A stretch of 64,000 bases of DNA from positions 1 to 64,000 of the IMG/VR virus record IMGVR_UViG_3300033993_002274; one strand, 5' to 3'. Under the pieces are notes generated by a model. That model was not told where the DNA came from, did no database searches, and worked only from the letters and a program-made list of their open reading frames with translations. A program made the translations under genes and the position numbers. Below are positions 62,619 through 64,000 of the stretch, in pieces. The stretch is from a virus. How positions within the stretch are numbered: the first letter of the stretch is position 1; each line of letters begins with the position of its first letter.

Positions 62619-64000
62619 TTATGGGAAAAATATACCATAACTATTTTTAAATTGGACAAAATATCTATTATAAATATCTTGTATGTCGGGGAACGACGAA
62701 TTTACTTTGTCATTTTTTCTAGTTATAAAATCATTGGTTGTACTTGGTAAATTAACGTAGGCACCTACTCCACCTCCAGGACTAACAAATCTTCCTTCAA
62801 ACCAAAATAAAGTAAATAACGTATAGGCTTCTGCATATTTTTCAACATCTGTGGTATTTGTACTGAAAGTTTTTAGTTGTTCTATAATAGGTAAAAAACT
62901 TTGAACTTGAGCATGTATAAATTGTGTTGGTACTACAAAGTCTGAGAACGATGCATAAGGTCTAGATGATGTATCATTTTCTAATGCCGTTGTTAAACAC
63001 ACTTGTTGGGATATAAGAGCATTTAAATCTGCAGTATAGTTGTTTGAAGTTGATATTTCATATAGATTATAATTTGGTGGATTACAAACAACTTGGTCAA
63101 TTTTATTATTTATTCTAGTAAATGCAATACCAAAATAAAGAGGTCGTAATTTTTCTTGGGCCGCTGGAATATTTGTCGTTAATAAAGTTTTTAAATCTTC
63201 AACCGTTATTGGTGTTATATTAATTCCAACAAATGGTGTAGTTGTAAACGTCGTCGCAGAAAGACAAATATTTTCAGGACTTTGTAACGCGCCAGGTTGT
63301 ACCGTACCTTGTTGTGTGTTTACATTTGTAATTGGTTCAGTTGTCTTAACTTCTTTTAATATCAATTCTTTGTATGCGTTTATATAATTTTGATTGACTG
63401 TGTCTAATAGACTATTTGGTTGTGGTAAACTATATCTTGATATTCTTGGACCTGAAAAAGTTGTGGAAAAACTAGTTTGAGTAATTCTATGTGATAGTGA
63501 TAAAACCATGTAAGGTCCATAGAATAATGGTACATGTCTTAAGTTGAAGTACATAGTCGGTTGAATCATGGCATTACCCATCATTTCTATTTCAACATTA
63601 TAACTTCTACTTTTATATATACTATAAAGTGAAACGGATTGTTGAGCCACTTTGTCTCCTGAAACAGATGCTCCTAATTGTGCAAACATTTTATTTGATT
63701 CTGCAGTGTTTTTCTTTTCAGACATATCTACTTTAACACTTTTAAAAATACTTTGGTTTTGAGTTCCGTAATCAACGCTAAAACCTACTACTCTATTTTT
63801 TTTAGAGTAGTCTTCCTCGGGGTTAGATGGTACTCTTAATGGGTTGTCTGAAGATTTTCTTATATCAAATGTATCACTTGCAAACTTTGAAAATGAAGAA
63901 TTACTTGCAACAAACTCTGACGGTTTACCTGTATAAAGTAATAAAAATTTTGGAGATGCCTTTAAATAATCAACATCCAAAAAAGTTCCAAACAATGTTT
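62619..64000 (-). CDS. baseplate-hub-like virion protein, 5' end beyond window
   Basis: The frame stays open to the right edge; no ATG lies near the edge (the apparent first codon at 63995 is TTG), so the N-terminus is outside. Over 455 residues are visible. Residues near YNVEIEMMGNAMIQPTMYFN, followed by YGPYMVLSLSHRITQTSFST, resemble the domain of tail hub proteins (gpD/gp27 type) where a sheet of this kind binds the tail tube. The C-terminal part is helical. The call as hub is from this pattern only. Confidence 0.6.
   Translation of the reverse strand, partial: TLFGTFLDVDYLKASPKFLLLYTGKPSEFVASNSSFSKFASDTFDIRKSSDNPLRVPSNPEEDYSKKNRVVGFSVDYGTQNQSIFKSVKVDMSEKKNTAESNKMFAQLGASVSGDKVAQQSVSLYSIYKSRSYNVEIEMMGNAMIQPTMYFNLRHVPLFYGPYMVLSLSHRITQTSFSTTFSGPRISRYSLPQPNSLLDTVNQNYINAYKELILKEVKTTEPITNVNTQQGTVQPGALQSPENICLSATTFTTTPFVGINITPITVEDLKTLLTTNIPAAQEKLRPLYFGIAFTRINNKIDQVVCNPPNYNLYEISTSNNYTADLNALISQQVCLTTALENDTSSRPYASFSDFVVPTQFIHAQVQSFLPIIEQLKTFSTNTTDVEKYAEAYTLFTLFWFEGRFVSPGGGVGAYVNLPSTTNDFITRKNDKVNSSFPDIQDIYNRYFVQFKNSYGIFFP

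Noticed and set aside
63993-63995. TTG at 63995 as start of the hub-like gene
   Set aside because: The frame stays open to the window edge and the hub-like protein would lack its N-terminal part; the gene is more likely cut by the window.

Overview
This window is part of the genome of a large, T4-related tailed phage (myovirus type) that very probably infects a member of the Bacteroidetes, most likely a flavobacterium. Three things point to the phage: baseplate wedge genes of the gp25 and gp6 type, a gp32/UvsX/DnaB/primase/FEN-type RNase H/SbcCD-like (gp46/gp47) replication and recombination set, and near one-directional packing of genes (all but two are on the minus strand, often overlapping by 1-17 bases). 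The host assignment rests on SprB-like repeats in virion proteins, a histone H1-like (Hc1) protein of the Bacteroidetes type, a RpoD-like sigma factor, and promoter boxes matching the Bacteroidetes TAnnTTTG element. The DNA is AT-rich. No terminase, portal, major capsid, tail sheath or DNA polymerase gene lies in the window.

Transcription runs from high to low coordinates. Right end (64000-57900): a baseplate-hub-like virion protein cut by the window edge, an acidic Pro/Ala-rich protein, the ssDNA-binding protein, UvsX recombinase, the FEN-family nuclease and the DnaB-type helicase. Then 56500-53100: class I ribonucleotide reductase (NrdB, NrdA). Then 53050-25200: one long virion block. It starts with gp25 and gp6 wedge proteins and a 1617-residue protein with a hydrophobic stretch, continues through wedge and tail proteins and a gpI/gp7-like protein, and ends in a set of adhesin-like proteins (SprB repeats, collagen-like GTSGTN repeats, Pro-Thr tracts, YadA-like SHAEG repeats) with two glycosyltransferase genes among them.

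Between 25200 and 12900 lie a RuvC-like resolvase, primase, a RecB-like nuclease, tiny coupled genes, the gp47/gp46 pair, a putative restriction endonuclease next to a DNA methyltransferase, and the sigma factor. The left part (12900-1) holds two GC-rich structured intergenic RNAs with terminators, a membrane protein, an amidase-fold protein, two spanin-like proteins, the Hc1-like protein, a DnaJ co-chaperone, a Dam-type methylase and a leucine-rich-repeat protein. The only plus-strand genes (3093-3248 and 4204-4845) flank dnaJ.

The most interesting patterns are: (1) eight or so otherwise unrelated proteins begin with a short amphipathic helix ending in an (I/L)xE-like site, resembling T4 capsid-targeting tags, which suggests a set of head-packaged proteins; (2) two promoter-like signatures, TATTTAT upstream of at least 13 genes and TAnnTTTG/T exactly four bases before start codons; (3) a probable phage-borne restriction-modification pair; (4) two structured RNAs sharing a motif; and (5) a fiber region pairing Pro/Thr-rich and collagen-like stalks with a glycosyltransferase of the hydroxyproline-GlcNAc type. 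All functional calls are from reading the sequence; no database search was run.
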